Assembly (NCBI GenBank): GCA_964019415.1
Contig: OZ025868.1
Span: 14,839,991 to 14,903,990 of the forward strand
Source: Ianthella basta
Taxonomy: Eukaryota > Porifera > Demospongiae > Verongiida > Ianthellidae
Length of the DNA stretch: 64,000 nucleotides
Reading direction: 5' to 3'
Below, one piece after another: positions 61,886 to 64,000 of the stretch. Below the pieces are notes generated by a model. It saw only the letters and a list, made by a program, of their open reading frames with translations. It was not told the origin of the DNA and searched no databases. The position numbers were made by a program, and so were the translations under genes. Each line of letters begins with the position of its first letter. The stretch's first letter is position 1.

Positions 61886-63697
61886 GTACAATTCCTGTTT
61901 CATGTCTTCATGCAATTGTCATGTGGCATTTTGTCATGATAATGAGCATATGTAGTTTGCTGCAGTCTGGACAGCATCTAAAGTGTGTGATGTCCATTGC
62001 AAAAAGTCTTACCTACACGACTACCACCACTGAACAGTACTAGTTGCAATGCTAATGCCCCTTAATACTATAATAATTATTGACACAAGTTGGAGTGAAC
62101 TGCAGATTGAAATCAACCAGCTGAAGAGCCTACCTTTAATGATGACAGTATTGTCATACGAGTTGAACGCTGATATTGGACTGCTCCATCCTACTCCTGA
62201 GCCCCTGCAACTTGTACTAGTTATTCTTCTGTGAGCGATTGCTCATAGTCCACTTACACCCATGACACATGGCACTGTGTAGTGAGTAGTGCATTTACTG
62301 ATGTAGTATAGGCATGTTATAGTATTGTTGAGATGTGGTTTGCTGTGTGTAATGGTTGATATGGAATAATATCATGGGAAAATCACAGCAGAGGAGGAGT
62401 CCAACATGGTTGGGTATTAATTTGATGAATAAAATGGCAGCAGTGTATAGGGTCAGGATACAAAACTGTCCCTCATGTATGTAGGTGGTGTGTGGCGGGT
62501 TACATGTACGAATTCAATACCAGTCATGAATGGGTATCTTTGGTTATTCTGTGGATGTCTGTGTGTTTGAATGTATGCATTTCTTTGTATGCGATATGAT
62601 TGTGTGTTTGTTTGCATTTTGTTGCTCTTCACTTCCTGTTGAGTCCAACTTGCTCCTGTATCCTGCCGCCAGTGTTAGGTGTACAGCGAATAGTGTAAAT
62701 TGACAATGTTTAGTGCACTCCTGTGTATCTTTACTCAGCCATCCATGTATGGGTAAGGGTACAGGTATGTAATAGGAGGCCTCTGTGTTAATGATGACAC
62801 AATTACGTAACTTGATAGTTAGGTGCATTCGTTATAATGCAAATGAGCAATTTTGAATTCTACATTGTAGTCGCTGGCATTTTATTTCCGTCTAATCCAA
62901 TATACAAACTGTAATTGAATGACAGTGATGGACAAGGTCTGATCTAAAGCAATCCCAGCATAATACTGTAGTTAATGATTGTCCAGGACATTCCACACAA
63001 TGCATATGAGATATTTAAATTGTGTTTTCTCTTGCAATTATACAGTGGCATAGCACCATGTTTTCAGTGGCCCGGCCAGTCACCAGTATTTCAGTAACCT
63101 AATCAATATAGCTGTTATTAACGATTTCAAATGGATATGTTTGCTCCCCAAGAAGATGGCACAGCACAGCCCCATCTATGTGACAGGGGCAGTGTGCAGG
63201 GCGGTAGCAAATTTGTGAAGCCGAATAGAGGGAAACCGTTTGCTCGCTACACTTGCAAGCAAATTTTTTCAACCCCCCCCCCTCCCCTTTATCAAGCTGA
63301 TGATGTCCATTTTAGACAATGCAGGAATGGCTGCCACATCGATTAGCACACATTGAAGCGATGCATTGCAAAATCATTATCCTTTTAGTTAGAACCTATA
63401 ATCAAGTAAATTTACCAAAGCTACTTCTTGGTTTATGGTTGTACCCTACCCCCCCCCCCCCCCCCCCCCCCAAATCTGGAAGTGTGTCAAATTGACCAGC
63501 TTTAATTTTTAGAAAATTTGTTTATTGAGCAAAAAGTCCATGGTCCGGCTGTGGCTGGACCAGCTGGACCGGGTGCTACTCCTATGTTATAGTATGTTTG
63601 ATGGTTGTTGAATCAGATACAGCTAAATTCTCTGCATGTTCTTGTTCTGTGAAATGCCTAAATCTGTATAATATGTGCACTGTTGGTTTTACTACAG
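61886..63697. other. Distal flank, no confident gene
   Basis: A plus-strand open stretch at about 62070-62234 (ELQIEINQLKSLPL...) after an AG could be a terminal exon, but nothing supports it further. Sequence at 62470-62640 and 63740-63950 is related (GGTGTGTGGCGGG, TGTATGCATTTCTTTG-type blocks), a local duplication. Confidence 0.4.
63449..63471. repeat. Poly-C tract (23 C)
   Basis: Uninterrupted run of C; its length is likely unreliable in the assembly. Confidence 0.95.
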
Positions 63698-63739
63698 CTA
63701 TGAGCACGGAGTTTGAAGTTGAACCTGTTGCTTTCTCAG
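63698..63739 (+). CDS. Possible small exon of a following gene
   Basis: Bounded by actacag and gtacgt, phase 1 to phase 1, reading MSTEFEVEPVAFS. Phase and size resemble the linker exons of genes A and B, so a further gene of that type may start here. Weak evidence. Confidence 0.25.
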
Positions 63740-64000
63740 GTACGTAGGTTGTCTGTGGTGGGTCACAATTGTGTATGTATGAATTCAATGGCATTCACGA
63801 ATGGACTTGTATGGATATTTCTGTGGTTGTCGTGTGTGTATACATGTTTGCATTTCTTTGGATGGATGTCTTATGTAGCATGTTTGTTCCCTATAGTTTG
63901 AACTTACTTTCTTGAATGTGCATTAACTTTGCATGTTGCTACTCTTCGCCTTCCTTTTGAGTCTAACCATGTTGTGGGCTACAGCGGGTACTGTAAATTT

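Noticed and set aside
63027-63600. Another inverted-repeat transposon around the poly-C tract
   Set aside because: Some resemblance of the ends (GGCATAGCACC, and GAGTAGCACCC when reversed), but no duplication or empty site to support it.

Overview
The window looks like a metazoan nuclear genome fragment, most likely from a sponge (inference). The genes have many short GT-AG introns. Death-fold genes of ZU5/Death/CARD type, which are known to be expanded in sponges, lie beside an ordinary eukaryotic housekeeping gene (ZPR1). Non-coding DNA is full of GT/CA microsatellites and small inverted-repeat transposons. I cannot name the species. No rRNA, tRNA or CRISPR was recognised.

Layout. 0-5.4 kb: 3' part of a + strand gene (A) with Pro/Thr linker exons and two Death-type domains. 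5.8-6.9 kb: dead LINE fragment. 7.2-8.5 kb: fragment of the 3' end of ZPR1. 8.8-16.6 kb: two 5' exons of an unrecognised gene (C1), followed by three CARD-like terminal exons. 17.9-23.2 kb: gene B, a ZU5-Death-CARD paralogue of gene A. 23.8-27.5 kb: second, frameshifted ZPR1 copy. 27.8-29.1 kb: C2, a broken copy of the 5' exons with no CARD exon. 29.3-36.9 kb: intact 13-exon ZPR1, with an oppositely oriented secreted-protein gene inside its second intron. 37.2-59.7 kb: C3, intact 5' exons followed by an array of ten CARD-like exons (eight full, two truncated), riddled with transposons including a nearly intact hAT element. 60-64 kb: transposons and little recognisable coding sequence.

The central observation is the C locus. 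Two shared 5' exons end in a phase-1 donor. Downstream lie 13 copies of a 183-186 bp exon (11 full length and open, 2 truncated), each with a phase-1 acceptor and its own stop codon. Splicing the shared exons to any copy would complete a CARD-like domain. The copies differ mostly at amino-acid-changing positions and above all in one short hypervariable stretch, while the adjoining non-coding DNA can be nearly identical. This suggests a diversified innate-immune or cell-death adaptor made either by alternative terminal exons or by a birth-and-death gene array. It is the best candidate here for an undescribed system. The whole ZPR1-C module has been triplicated, with successive 5' losses of ZPR1.
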